Of a stretch of 64,000 bases of DNA, positions 1 to 14,756 are shown piece after piece. The position numbers and the translations under genes are program-made. Position 1 is the first letter of the stretch. Each line of letters begins with the position of its first letter. Below the pieces are notes generated by a model. That model was not told the origin of the DNA. It searched no databases and saw only the letters and a program-made list of their open reading frames with translations. The DNA comes from Lineus longissimus (lineage: Eukaryota > Nemertea > Pilidiophora > Heteronemertea > Lineidae): NCBI RefSeq assembly GCF_910592395.1, contig NC_088312.1:17241292-17305291 (forward strand). The letters are read 5' to 3'.

Positions 1-1386
1 CATCGCCGACCGCCTATCATCACTAATATGCAATATGGCTGGTTGAATGACAACTTATCGTCACGGAATCTCGAAATTTCTGGCTCAATCTGTCCGAACA
101 ATCATCTCGACTCTGTATAACTAAAATGATTGCGATCAGTCGCGATGACCGCCATTGCCGACCGCCTATCATCGCTAATATGCAATATGGCTGGTTGAAT
201 GACAACTTATCGTCACGGAATCTCGAAATTTCTGGCTCAATCTGTCCGAACAGTCATCTCGACTCTGTATAACTAAAATGATTGCGATCAGTCGCGACGA
301 GCGCCATCACCAACCAGCTGTTGTCAACAATAGGCTATATCGCCAGTTGAATGACAACATATTGTCACGGAATCTCGAAAACTTCAGTCTCAATCTCTCC
401 GAACAGTCATCTCGACTCTGTAAAACCAAAATGAGCGCGATCGGACACAACGAGCGCCATCGTCGACTGACTATCATCGCCAATAGGCAATACGGCTAGA
501 GAAATGACGATATATCGTCACGGAATTGCGAAATTTTGGTCTAAATCTGACCGAACAGTCATCTCGACTCTGTATAACTAAAATGAGCGCGATTCGTCGC
601 GACGAGCGCCAGGGCCGACTGCCTATCATCGCTAATATGCAATATGGCTGGTTGAATGAGAACTTACCGTCACGGAATCTCGAAATTTCTGACTCAATCT
701 GTCCGAACAGTCATCTCGACTCTGTATAACTAAAATTATTGCGATCAGTCGCGACGAGCGCCATCGCCGACCGCTTATCATCGCTTATATGCAATATGGC
801 TGGTTCAATAACAACTTACCGTCACGGAATCTCGAAATTTCTGGCTCAATCTGTCCAAACAGTCATCTCGACTCTGTATAACTAAAATGATTGCGATTAG
901 TCGCGACGAGCGCCATCGCCGACCGCCTATCATCACTAATATGCAATATGGCTGGTTGAATGACAACTTATCGTCACGGAATCTCGAAATTTCTGGCTCA
1001 ATCTGTCCGAACAATCATCTCGACTCTGTATAACTAAAATGATTGCGATCAGTCGCGATGACCGCCATTGCCGACCGCCTATCATCGCTAATATGCAATA
1101 TGGCTGGTTGAATGACAACTTATCGTCACGGAATCTCGAAATTTCTGGCTCAATCTGTCCGAACAGTCATCTCGACTCTGTATAACTAAAATGATTGCGA
1201 TCAGTCGCGACGAGCGCCATCACCAACCAGCTGTTGTCAACAATAGGCTATATCGCCAGATGAATGACAACATATCGTCACGGAATCTCGAAAACTTCAG
1301 TCTCAATCTCTCCGAACAGTCATCTCGACTCTATAAAACCAAAATGAGCGCGATCGGACACAACGAGTGCCATCGCCGACTGACTA

Positions 1387-4300
1387 TCATCGCCAATAGG
1401 CAATATGGCTAGAGAAATGACGATATATTGTCACGGAATTGCGAAATTTTGGTCTAAATCTGACCGAACAGTCATCTCGACTCTGTATAACTAAAATGAG
1501 CGCGATTCGTCGCGACGAGCGCCATCGCCGACTGCCTATCATCGCTAATATGCAATATGGCTGGTTGAATGACAACTTACCGTCACGGAATCTCGAAATT
1601 TCTGAATCAATCTGTCCAAACAGTAATCTCGACTCTGATCGCTCAGTCGCGACGAGCGCCATCACCAAACAGCTGTTGTCAACAATAGGCTATATCGCCA
1701 GTTGAATGACAACATATCGTCACGGAATCTCGAAAACTTCAGTCTCAATCTCTCCGAACAGTCATCTCGACTCTGTATAACCAAAATGAGCGCGATCGGA
1801 CACAACGAGCGCCATTGCCGACTGACTATCATCGCCAATAGGCAATATGGCTAGAGGAATGACGATATATTGTCACGGAATTGCGAAATTTTGGTCTAAA
1901 TCTGACCGAACAGTCATCTCGACTCTGTAAAACCAAAATGAGCGCGATCGGACACAACGAGCGCCATTACCAACTGACTATCATCGCCAATAGGCAATAT
2001 GGCTAGAGGAATGACGATATATCGTCACGGAATTGCGAAATTTTGGTCTAAATCTGACCAAACAGTCATCTCGACTCTGTAAAACCAAAATGAGCGCTAT
2101 CGGACACAACGAGCGCCATTGCCGACTGACTATCATCGCCAATAGGCAATATGGCTAGAGAAATGACGATATATCGTCACGGAATTGCGAAATTTTGGTC
2201 TAAATCTGACCGAACAGTCATCTCGACTCTGTATAACTAAAATGAGCGCGATTCGTCGCGACGAGCGCCATCGCCGACTGCCTATCATCGCTAATATGCA
2301 ATATGGCTGGTTGAATGACAACTTATCGTCAAGGAATCTCGAAATTTCTGGCTCAATCTGTCCGTAACTAAAATGATTGCGATCAGTCGCGACGAGCGCC
2401 ATCACCAACCAGCTGTTGTCAACAATAGGCTATATCGTCAGTTGAATGACAACATATCGTCACGGAATCTCGAAAACTAGTCTCAATCACTCCGAACAGT
2501 CATCTCGACTCTGTAAAAACCAAAATGAGCGCGATCAGACACAATGAGCGCCATCGCCGACTGACTATCATCGCCAATAGGCAATATGGCTAGAGAAATG
2601 ACGATATATCATCACGGAATCTCGAAATTTTGGTCTAAATCTGACCGAACAGTCATCTCGACTCTGTATAACAAAAATGAGCGCGATTCGTCGCGACGAG
2701 CGCCATCGCCGACCGCCTATCATCGCTAATATGCAATATGGCTGGTTGAATGACAACTTATCGTCACGGAATCTCGAAATTTTTGGCTCAATCTGTCCGA
2801 ACAGTCATCTCGACTCTGTATAACTAAAATGATTGCGATCAGTCGCGACGAGCGCCATCGCCAACCAGCTGTTGTCAACAATAGGCTATATCGCCAGTTG
2901 AATCGCAACATATCGTCACGGAATCTCTAAATTTCTGTCTCAATCTGTCCGAACAGTCATCTCGACACTGTATAACTAAAATGAGCGCGATTCGTCGCGA
3001 CGAGCGCCATCGCTGACCGCCTATCATGGCTAATATGCAATATGGCTGGTTGAATGACAACTTATCGTCACGGAATCTCGAAATTTCTGGCTCAATCTGT
3101 CCGAACAGTCATCTCGACTCTGTATAACTAAAATGATTGCGATCAGTCGCGACGAGCGCCATCACCAACCAGCTGTTGTCAACAATAGGCTATATCGCCA
3201 GATGAATGACAACATATCGTCACGGAATCTCGAAAACTTCAGTCTCAATCTCTCCGAACAGTCATCTCGACTCTATAAAACCAAAATGAGCGCGATCGGA
3301 CACAACGAGTGCCATCGCCGACTGACTATCATCGCCAATAGGCAATATGGCTAAAGAAATGACGATATATCGTCACGGAATTGCAAAATTTTGGTCTAAA
3401 TCTGACCGAACAGTCATCTCGACTCTGTATAACTAAAATGAGCGCGATTCGTCGCGACGAGCGCCATCGCCGACCGCCTATCATCGCTAATATGCAATAT
3501 GGCTGGTTGAATGACAACTTATCGTCACGGAATCTCGAAATTTCTGGCTCAATCTATTCCAAAAGTCATCTCGACCCTGTATAACCAAAATTAGCGCGGT
3601 CGGTCGCAAGGAGCGCCATCGCCAACAGACTATCATTGCTAATATGCAATATGGCTAGTTCAATGACAACTTATCGTCACGGAATTGCGAAATCTTGGGC
3701 TCAATCTGACCGAACAGTCATCTCGACTCTGTATAACCAAAATGAGCGCGATTGGTCGCGACGAGCGCCATCGCCGACCGCCTATCATCGCCAATATGCA
3801 ATATGGCTGGTTGAATGACAACTTATCGTCACGGAATCTCGAAATTTGTGTCTCAATCTGTCCGAACAGTCATCTCGACTCTGTATAACTAAAATGATTG
3901 CGATCAGTCGCGACGAGCACCATCACCAACCAGCTGTTGTCAACAATAGGCTATATCGCCAGTTGAATGGCAACATATCGTCACGGAATCTCTAAATTTC
4001 TGTCTCAATCTGTCCGAACAGTCATCTCGACACTGTATAACTAAAATGAGCGCGATTCGTCGCGACGAGCGCCATCGCCGACCGCCTATCATCGCTAATA
4101 TGCAATATGGCTGGTTGAATGACAACTTATCGTCACGGAATCTCGAAATTTCTGGCTCAATCTGTCCGAACAGTCATCTCGACTCTGTATAACTAAAATG
4201 ATTGCGATCAGTCGCGACGAGCGCCATCACCAACCAGCTGTTGTCAACAATAGGCTATATCGCCAGTTGAATGACAACATATCGTCACGGAATCTCGAGA

Positions 4301-5914
4301 ACTTCAGTCTCAATCTCTCCGAACAGTCATCTCGACTCTGTAAAACCAAAATGAGCGCGATCGGACACAACGAGCGCCATCGTCGACTGACTATCATCGC
4401 CAATAGGCAATATGGCTAGAGAAATGACGATATATTGTCACGGAATTGCGAAATTTTGGTCTAAATCTGACCGAACAGTCATCTCGACTCTGTATAACTA
4501 AAATGAGCGCGATTCGTCGCGACGAGCGCCATCGCCGACTGCCTATCATCGCTAATATGCAATATGGCTGGTTGAATGACAACTTACCGTCACGGAATCT
4601 CGAAATTTCTGAATCAATCTGTCCAAACAGTAATCTCGACTCTGATCGCTCAGTCGCGACGAGCGCCATCACCAAACAGCTGTTGTCAACAATAGGCTAT
4701 ATCGCCAGTTGAATGACAACATATCGTCACGGAATCTCGAAAACTTCAGTCTCAATCTCTCCGAACAGTCATCTCGACTCTGTAAAACCAAAATGAGCGC
4801 GATCGGACACAACGAGCGCCATTACCAACTGACTATCATCGCCAATAGGCAATATGGCTAGAGGAATGACGATATATCGTCACGGAATTGCGAAATTTTG
4901 GTCTAAATCTGACCAAACAGTCATCTCGACTCTGTAAAACCAAAATGAGCGCGATCGGACACAACGAGCGCCATTGCCGACTGACTATCATCGCCAATAG
5001 GCAATATGGCTAGAGAAATGACGATATATCGTCACGGAATTGCGAAATTTTGGTCTAAATCTGACCGAACAGTCATCTCGACTCTGTATAACTAAAATGA
5101 GCGCGATTCGCTGCGACGAGCGCCATCGCCGACTGCCTATCATCGCTAATATGCAATATGGCTGGTTGAATGACAACTTATCGTCAAGGAATCTCGAAAT
5201 TTCTGGCTCAATCTGTCCGTAACTAAAATGATTGCGATCAGTCGCGACGAGCGCCATCACCAACCAGCTGTTGTCAACAATAGGCTATATCGTCAGTTGA
5301 ATGACAACATATCGTCACGGAATCTCGAAAACTAGTCTCAATCACTCCGAACAGTCATCTCGACTCTGTAAAACCAAAATGAGCGCGATCAGACACAATG
5401 AGCGCCATCGCCGACTGACTATCATCGCCAATAGGCAATATGGCTAGAGAAATGACGATATATCATCACGGAATCTCGAAATTTTGGTCTAAATCTGACC
5501 GAACAGTCATCTCGACTCTGTATAACAAAAATGAGCGCGATTCGTCGCGACGAGCGCCATCGCCGACCGCCTATCATCGCTAATATGCAATATGGCTGGT
5601 TGAATGACAACTTATCGTCACGGAATCTCGAAATTTTTGGCTCAATCTGTCCGAACAGTCATCTCGACTCTGTATAACTAAAATGATTGCGATCAGTCGC
5701 GACGAGCGCCATCGCCAACCAGCTGTTGTCAACAATAGGCTATATCGCCAGTTGAATGGCAACATATCGTCACGGAATCTCTAAATTTCTGTCTCAATCT
5801 GTCCGAACAGTCATCTCGACACTGTATAACTAAAATGAGCGCGATTCGTCGCGACGAGCGCCATCGCCGACCGCCTATCATCGCTAATATGCAATATGGC
5901 TGGTTGAATGACAA
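1387..5914 (+). repeat. Older ~3-kb block duplication within the satellite
   Basis: The block 1387-3060 reappears at 4394-5914. The offset is 3,007 bp in its first part and 2,855 bp in its later part, so the second copy has lost one 152-bp monomer. A shorter six-monomer duplication (913-bp offset) links 23-470 to 936-1383. Nested offsets of whole-monomer multiples are the signature of repeated unequal crossover. Confidence 0.8.
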
Positions 5915-5986
5915 CTTATCGTCACGGAATCTCGAAATTTCTGGCTCAATCTGTCCGAACAGTCATCTCGACTCTGTATAACTAAA

Positions 5987-8900
5987 ATGATTGCGATCAG
6001 TCGCGACGAGCGCCATCACCAACCAGCTGTTGTCAACAATAGGCTATATCGCCAGTTGAATGACAACATATCGTCACGGAATCTCGAAAACTTCAGTCTC
6101 AATCTCTCAGAACAGTCATCTCGACTCTGTAAAACCAAAATGAGCGCGATCGGACACAACGAGCGCCATCGTCGACTGACTATCATCGCCAATAGGCAAT
6201 ACGGCTAGAGAAATGACGATATATCGTCACGGAATTGCGAAATTTTGGTCTAAATCTGACCGAACAGTCATCTCGACTCTGTATAACTAAAATGAGCGCG
6301 ATTCGTCGCGACGAGCGCCATCGCCGACTGCCTATCATCGCTAATATGCAATATGGCTGGTTGAATGACAACTTACCGTCACGGAATCTCGAAATTTCTG
6401 AATCAATCTGTCCAAACAGTAATCTCGACTCTGATCGCTCAGTCGCGACGAGCGCCATCACCAACCAACTGTTGTCAACAATAGGCTATATCGCCAGTTG
6501 AATGACAACATATCGTCACGGAATCTCAAAAACTTCAGTCTCAATCTCTCCGAACAGTCATCTCGACTCTATAAAACCAAAATGAGCGCGATCGGACACA
6601 ACGAGCGCCATCGCCGACTGACTATCATCACCAATAGGCAATATGGCTAGAGGAATGACGATATATCGTCACGGAATTGCGAAATTTTGGTCTAAATCTG
6701 ACCGAACAGTCATCTCGACTCTGTATAACTAAAATGAGCGCGATTCGTCGTGACGAGCGCCATCGCCGACCGCCTATCATCGCTAATATGCAATATGGCT
6801 GGTTGAATGACAACTTATCGTCACGGAATCTCGAAATTTCTGGCTCAATCTATTCCAAAAGTCATCTCGACCCTGTATAACCAAAATTAGCGCGGACGGT
6901 CGCAAGGAGCGCCATCGCCAACAGACTATCATTGCTAATATGCAATATGGCTTGTTCAATGACAACTTATCGTCACGGAATTGGGAAATCTTGGGCTCAA
7001 TCTGACCGAACAGTCATCTCGACTCTGTATAACCAAAATGAGCGCGATTGGTCGCGACGAGCGCCATCGCCGACCGCCTATCATCGCCAATATGCAATAT
7101 GGCTGGTTGAATGACAACTTATCGTCACGGAATCTCGAAATTTCTGTCTCAATCTGTCCGAACAGTCATCTCGACTCTGTATAACTAAAATGATTGCGAT
7201 CAGTCGCGACGAGCACCATCACCAACCAGCTGTTGTCAACAATAGGCTATATCGCCAGTTGAATGGCAACATATCGTCACGGAATCTCTAAATTTCTGTC
7301 TCAATCTGTCCGAACAGTCATCTCGACACTGTATAACTAAAATGAGCGCGATTCGTCGCGACGAGCGCCATCGCCGACCGCCTATCATCGCTAATATGCA
7401 ATATGGCTGGTTGAATGACAACTTATCGTCACGGAATCTCGAAATTTCTGGCTCAATCTGTCCGAACAGTCATCTCGACTCTGTATAACTAAAATGATTG
7501 CGATCAGTCGCGACGAGCGCCATCACCAACCAGCTGTTGTCAACAATAGGCTATATCGCCAGTTGAATGACAACATATCGTCACGGAATCTCGAAAACTT
7601 CAGTCTCAATCTCTCAGAACAGTCATCTCGACTCTGTAAAACCAAAATGAGCGCGATCGGACACAACGAGCGCCATCGTCGACTGACTATCATCGCCAAT
7701 AGGCAATACGGCTAGAGAAATGACGATATATCGTCACGGAATTGCGAAATTTTGGTCTAAATCTGACCGAACAGTCATCTCGACTCTGTATAACTAAAAT
7801 GAGCGCGATTCGTCGCGACGAGCGCCATCGCCGACTGCCTATCATCGCTAATATGCAATATGGCTGGTTGAATGACAACTTACCGTCACGGAATCTCGAA
7901 ATTTCTGAATCAATCTGTCCAAACAGTAATCTCGACTCTGATCGCTCAGTCGCGACGAGCGCCATCACCAACCAACTGTTGTCAACAATAGGCTATATCG
8001 CCAGTTGAATGACAACATATCGTCACGGAATCTCAAAAACTTCAGTCTCAATCTCTCCGAACAGTCATCTCGACTCTATAAAACCAAAATGAGCGCGATC
8101 GGACACAACGAGCGCCATCGCCGACTGACTATCATCACCAATAGGCAATATGGCTAGAGGAATGACGATATATCGTCACGGAATTGCGAAATTTTGGTCT
8201 AAATCTGACCGAACAGTCATCTCGACTCTGTATAACTAAAATGAGCGCGATTCGTCGTGACGAGCGCCATCGCCGACCGCCTATCATCGCTAATATGCAA
8301 TATGGCTGGTTGAATGACAACTTATCGTCACGGAATCTCGAAATTTCTGGCTCAATCTATTCCAAAAGTCATCTCGACCCTGTATAACCAAAATTAGCGC
8401 GGACGGTCGCAAGGAGCGCCATCGCCAACAGACTATCATTGCTAATATGCAATATGGCTTGTTCAATGACAACTTATCGTCACGGAATTGGGAAATCTTG
8501 GGCTCAATCTGACCGAACAGTCATCTCGACTCTGTATAACCAAAATGAGCGCGATTGGTCGCGACGAGCGCCATCGCCGACCGCCTATCATCGCCAATAT
8601 GCAATATGGCTGGTTGAATGACAACTTATCGTCACGGAATCTCGAAATTTCTGTCTCAATCTGTCCGAACAGTCATCTCGACTCTGTATAACTAAAATGA
8701 TTGCGATCAGTCGCGACGAGCACCATCACCAACCAGCTGTTGTCAACAATAGGCTACATCGCCAGTTGAATGGCAACATATCGTCACGGAATCTCTAAAT
8801 TTCTGTCTCAATCTGTCCGAACAGTCATCTCGACACTGTATAACTAAAATGAGCGCGATTCGTCGCGACGAGCGCCATCGCCGACCGCCTATCATCGCTA

Positions 8901-9515
8901 ATATGCAATATGGCTGGTTGAATGACAACTTATCGTCACGGAATCTCGAAATTTCTGGCTCAATCTGTCCGAACAGTCATCTCGACTCTGTATAACTAAA
9001 ATGATTGCGATCAGTCGCGACGAGCGCCATCACCAACCAGCTGTTGTCAACAATAGGCTATATCGCCAGTTGAATGACAACATATCGTCACGGAATCTTG
9101 AGAACTTCAGTCTCAATCTCTCCGAACAGTCATCTCGACTCTGTAAAACCAAAATGAGCGCCATCGGACACAACGAGCGCCATCGTCGACTGACTATCAT
9201 CGCCAATAGGCAATATGGCTAGAGAAATGACGATATATTGTCACGGAATTGCGAAATTTTGGTCTAAATCTGACCGAACAGTCATCTCGACTCTGTATAA
9301 CTAAAATGAGCGCGATTCGTCGCGACGAGCGCCATCGCCGACTGCCTATCATCGCTAATATGCAATATGGCTGGTTGAATGACAACTTACCGTCACGGAA
9401 CCTCGAAATTTCTGGCTCAATCTGTCCAAACAGTAATCTCGACTCTGATCGCTCAGTCGCGACGAGCGCCATCACCAACCAGCTGTTGTCAACAATAGGC
9501 TATATCGCCAGTTGA
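5987..9515 (+). repeat. 1,507-bp higher-order repeat of the satellite
   Basis: Two full tandem copies (5987-7493 and 7494-9000) and a partial third copy from 9001 consist of ten monomers each. Marker variants recur at exactly 1,507 bp, for example the ~15-bp internal deletion 'gactctgatcgctcag' near 6428, 7935 and 9442. The first two copies differ by only scattered single bases, such as tatatc/tacatc near 8756. This pattern indicates recent amplification of a ten-monomer block by unequal exchange. Confidence 0.9.
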
Positions 9516-11137
9516 ATGACAACATATCGTCACGGAATCTTGAAAACTTCAGTCTCAATCTCTCCGAACAGTCATCTCGACTCTGTAAAACCAAAATGAG
9601 CGCGATCGGACACAACGAGCGCCATCGCCGACTGACTATCATCGCCGATAGGTAATATGGCTAGAGGAATGACGATATATTGTCACGGAATTGCAAAATT
9701 TTGGTCGAAATCTGACCGAACAGTCATCTCAACTCTGTATAACTAAAATGAGCGCGATTCGTCGCGACGAGCGCCATCGCCGACTGCCTATCATCGCTAA
9801 TATGCAATATGGCTGGTTGAATGACAACTTATCGTCAAGGAATCTCGAAATTTCTGGCTCAATCTGTCCGAACAGTCATCTCGACTCTGTATAACTAAAA
9901 TGATTGCGATCAGTCACGACGAGCGCCATCACCAACCAGCTATTGTCAACAATAGGCTATATCGCCAGTTGAATGACAACATATCGTCACGGAATCTTGA
10001 AAACTTCAGTCTCAATCTCTCCGAACAGTCATCTCGACTCTGTAAAACCAAAATGAGTGCGATCGGACGCAATGAGCGCCATCACCGACTGACTATCATC
10101 GCCAATAAGCAATATGGCTAGAGAAATGACGATATATCGTCACGGAATTGCGAAATTTTGGTCTAAATCTGACCGAACAGTCATCTCGACTCTGTATAAC
10201 TAAAATGAGCGCGATTCGTCTCGACGAGCGCCATCGCCGACCGCCTATCATCGCTAATATGAAATATGGCTGGTTGAATGACAACAGATTGAGCCCTATA
10301 GCGATATAGCCTACTGGCGATGATAGTCAGTCGGCAATGGCACTCCCCATCACCAACCGACCATCTCAAAATTTCGGACTCCATCGCCCATTGACTATCA
10401 TCGCCAGTAGGCTATATTGCTTGTCGAATGACAATTCATTGTCACTGAATCTCCAAATTTCGGTCTGAATCTGTCCAAACGGTCATCTCGAATCTGTGAA
10501 ACTAAAATGAGTGCCGACAGACTATCATCGTCTCTAGGCTATATCACCAATCAACGACAACTTCTGTGATGGAGTTTTGAAATTTTGATCTCAATCTGTT
10601 CCAAAAGTCATCTCGACCCTGTATAACCAAAATCAGCGCGGTCGGTCGCAAGGAGCGCCATCGCCAACAGACTATCATTGCTAATATGCAATATGGCTAG
10701 CTCAATGACAACTTATCGTCATGGAATTGCGAAATTTTGGGCTCAATCTGACCGAACAGTCATCTCGACTCTGTATAACCAAAATGAGCGCGATTAGTCG
10801 CGACGAGCGCCATCGCCGACCGCCTATCATCGCTAATATGCAATATGGCTGGTTGAATGACAACTTTTCGTCACGGAATCTCGAAATTTCTGTCTCAATC
10901 TGTCCGAACAGTCATTTCGACTCTATATAACTAAAATGATTGCGATCAGTCGCGACGAGCGCCATCGCCAACCAACTGTTGTCAACAATAGGCTATATCG
11001 CCAGTTGAATGACAACATATCGTCACGGAATCTCTAAATTTCGGTCTCAATCTGTCCGAACAGTCATCTCGACTCTGTAGAACCAAAATGAGTGCCATCA
11101 GTCATGACGAGCGCCATTGCAAACCGACTATCATCGG

Positions 11138-11640
11138 CGATGATAGTCGGTGGGCGATGAAGACCGAAATGTCGAGGTAGTCGGTCGGCGATGGTGCACG
11201 TTGCGATCGACCGTGCTCATTTTGGTTTTGCAGAATCGAGATGACTGTTCGGACAGATTGAGACCGATATTTTGAGAATCCGTGACGATAAGTTGTCATT
11301 TGAGACTGAAATTTTGAGACAGTCGGTTGGTGATGGCGCACGTCGACACTGATGGCAATCATTTTGGTTATACAGAGTCGAGATGACTGTACGGAGAGAT
11401 TGAGACCGAAGTATGAAGATTTCGTGACGATACGATGTCATTCAACTAGGCATATTGCATATTCGCGATGATAGTTGGTCGGCGATTGCGCTTGTCGCGA
11501 CCACTCACACTCATTTTTGAGTTTCACAGCGTAGAGATGACTATACGGACGGATTGAGACCAAAATTTGGAAATTCCGTGACATTAAGTTGTAATTCTAC
11601 AAGCGATATAGCCTACTGGTCAGTCGGCAATGGCACTCCC
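11138..11640 (-). repeat. Inverted satellite block 1
   Basis: Monomers here read in the opposite direction, for example 'cagagtcgagatgactgt' instead of 'acagtcatctcgactctg'. The left junction at about 11124-11152 is a near-perfect hairpin of two 14-base arms ('accgactatcatcg' and its complement) around one base. The junction therefore falls in the conserved 'ctatcatcg' part of the monomer. The forward orientation resumes near 11640. Confidence 0.85.
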
Positions 11641-13040
11641 CATCATCAACCGACCATCTCAAAATTTCGGTCTCCATCGCCCATTGTCTATCATCGCCAG
11701 TAGGCTATATTGTTTGTCGAATGACAATTCACTGTCACTGAATCTCCAAATTTCGGTCTCAATCTGTCCAAACGGTCATCTCGAATCTGTGAAACTTAAA
11801 TTAGTGCCGACAGACTATCATCGTCTCTAGGCTATATCACCAATCAACGACAACTTCTGTCACAGAGTCTTGAAATTTTGATCTCAATCTGTTCCGAAAG
11901 ACATCTCGACCCTGTACGACCAAAATTAGCGCGGTCGATCGCAAGGAGCGCCATCGCCAACAGACTATCATTGCTAATATGCAATATGGCTAGTTCAATG
12001 ACAACTTATCATCACGGAAGTGCAAAATTTTGGGCTCAATCTGACCTAACAGTCATCTCGACTCTGTATAACCAAAATGAGCGCGATTGGTCGCGACGAG
12101 CGCCATCGCCGACCGCCTATCATCCCTTATATGCAATATGGCTGGTTGAATGACAACATATCGTCAAGGAATCTTGAAAACTTCAGTCTCAATCTCTCCG
12201 AACAGTCATCTCGACTCTGTAAAACCAAAATGAGTGCGATCGGACACTACGAGCGCCATCGCCGACTGACTATCATCGCCAATAGGCAATATGGCAAGAG
12301 GAATGACGATATATCGTCACGGAATTGCGAAATTTTGGTCTAAATCTGACTGAACAGTCATCTCGACTCTGTATAACCAAAATGAGCGCGATTGGACGCG
12401 ACGAGCGCCATCGCCGACCGCCTATCATCCCTTATATGCAATATGGCTGGTTGAATGACAACATATCGTCAAGGAATCTTGAAAACTTCAGTCTCAATCT
12501 CTCCGAACAGTCATCTCGACTCTGTAAAACCAAAATGAGTGCGATCGGACACAACGAGCGCCATCGCCGACTGACTATCATCGCCAATAGGCAATATGGC
12601 TAGAGGAATGACGATATATCGTCACGGAATTGCGAAATTTTGGTCTAAATCTGACTGAACAGTCATCTCGACTCTGTATAACTAAAATGAGCGCGATTCG
12701 TAGCGACGAGCGCCATCGCCGACCGCCTATCATCGCTAATATGCAATATGGCTGGTTGAATGACAACTTATCGTCACAGAATCTTGAAATTTCTGGTTCA
12801 ATCTGTCCGAACAGTCATCTCGACTCTGTATAACTAAAATGATTGCGATCAGTCGCGACGAGCGCCATCGCCAACCAGCTGTTGTCAACAATAGGCTATA
12901 TCGCCAGTTGAATGACAACATATCGTCACGGAATCTCTAAATTTCGGTCTCAATTTGTCCGAACAGTCATCTCGACTCTGTAGAACCAAAATGAGTGCCA
13001 TCAGTCATGACGAGCGCCATTGCAAACCGACTATCATTGG

Positions 13041-13350
13041 CGATGATAGTCGGTGGGCGATTGAGACCGAAATGTCGAGGTAGTCGGTTGGCGATGGTGC
13101 ACGTTGCGACCGACCGTGCTCATTTTGGTTTTGCAGAATCGAGATGACTGTTTGGACAGATTGAGACCGATATTTTGAGAATCCGTGACGAAAAATTGTC
13201 ATTTGAGACTGAAATTTAGAGACAGTTAGTTTCACAGCGTAGAGATGAATATATGGATGGATTGAGACCAAAATTTGGAAATTCCGCGACATTAAGTTGT
13301 AATTCTACAAGCGATATAGCCTACTGGCGATGATAGTCAGTCGGCAATGG
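13041..13350 (-). repeat. Inverted satellite block 2
   Basis: Reverse-oriented monomers follow the same type of head-to-head hairpin junction ('accgactatcattggcgatg...') at about 13027-13055. This block is shorter than blocks 1 and 3, having lost part of the internal reverse segment. Forward monomers resume around 13350 after 'gatagtcagtcggcaatgg'. Confidence 0.8.
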
Positions 13351-14756
13351 CACTCCCCATCACCAACCTACCATCTCAAAATTTCGGACTCCATCGCCCA
13401 TTGACTATCATCGCCAGTAGGCTATATTGCTTGTCGAATGACAATTCATTGTCACTGAATCTCCAAATTTCGGCCTCAATCTGTCCAAACGGCCATGTCG
13501 AATCTGTGAAACTAAAATGAGTGCCGACAGACTATCATCGTCTCTAGGCTATATCACCAATCAACGACAACTTCTGTCATGGAGTTTTGAAATTTTGGTC
13601 TCAATCTGTTCCAAAAGTCATCTCGACCCTGTATAACCAAAATTAGCGCGGTCGGTCGCAAGGAGCGCCATCGCAAACAGACTATCATTGCTAATATGCA
13701 ATATGGCTAGTTCAATGACAACTTAGCGTCACGGAATTGCGAAATTTTGGGCTCAATCTGACCGAACAGTCATCTCGACTCTGTATAACCAAAATGAGCG
13801 CAATTGGTCGCGACGAGCGCCATCGCCGACCGCCTATCATCGCTAATATGCAATATGGCTGGTTGAATGACAGCTTTTCGTCACCGAATCTCGAAATTTC
13901 TGTCTCAATCTGTCCGAACAGTCATCTCGACTCTGTATAACTAAAATGATTGCGATCAGTCGCGACGAGCGCCATCACCAACCAGCTGTTGTCAACAATA
14001 GGCTATATCGCCAGTTGAATGACAACATATCGTCACGGAATCTCGAAAACTTCGGTCTCAATCTCTCCGAATAGTCATCTCGACTCTGTAAAACCAAAAT
14101 GAGCGCGATCGGACACAACGAGCGCCATCGCCGACTGACTATCATCCCCAATAGGCAATATGGCTGGAGGAATGACGATATATCGTCACGGAATTGCGAA
14201 ATTTTGGTCTAAATCTGACCGAACAGTCATCTCGACTCTGTATAACTAAAATGAGCGTGATTCGTCGCGACGAGCGCCATCGCCGACCGCCTATCATCGC
14301 TAAAATGCAATATGGCTGGTTGAATGACAACATATCGTCACGGAATCTCGAAAACTTCAGTCTCAATCTCTCCGAACAGTCATCTCGACTCTGTATAACT
14401 AAAATGAGCGCGATTCGTCGCGACGAGTGCCATCGCCGACCACCTATCATCGCTAATATGCAATATGGCTGGTTGAATGACAACTTATCGTCACGGAATC
14501 TCGAAATTTCTGTTTCAATCTGTCCGAACAGTCATCTCGACTCTGTATAACTAAAATGATTGCGATCAGTCGCGACGAGCCCCATCGCCAACCAGCTGTT
14601 GTCAACAATAGGCTATATCGCCAGTTGAATGACAACATATCGTCACAGAATCTCTAAGTTTCGGTCTCAATCTGTCCGAACAGTCATCTCGACTCTGTAG
14701 AACCAAAATGAGTGCCATCAGTCATGACGAGCGCCATTGCAAACCGACTATCATCG

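Noticed and set aside
1-10280. Regular direct repeats that might suggest a CRISPR array
   Set aside because: Repeats are contiguous 152-bp monomers with no unique spacers, in animal DNA.
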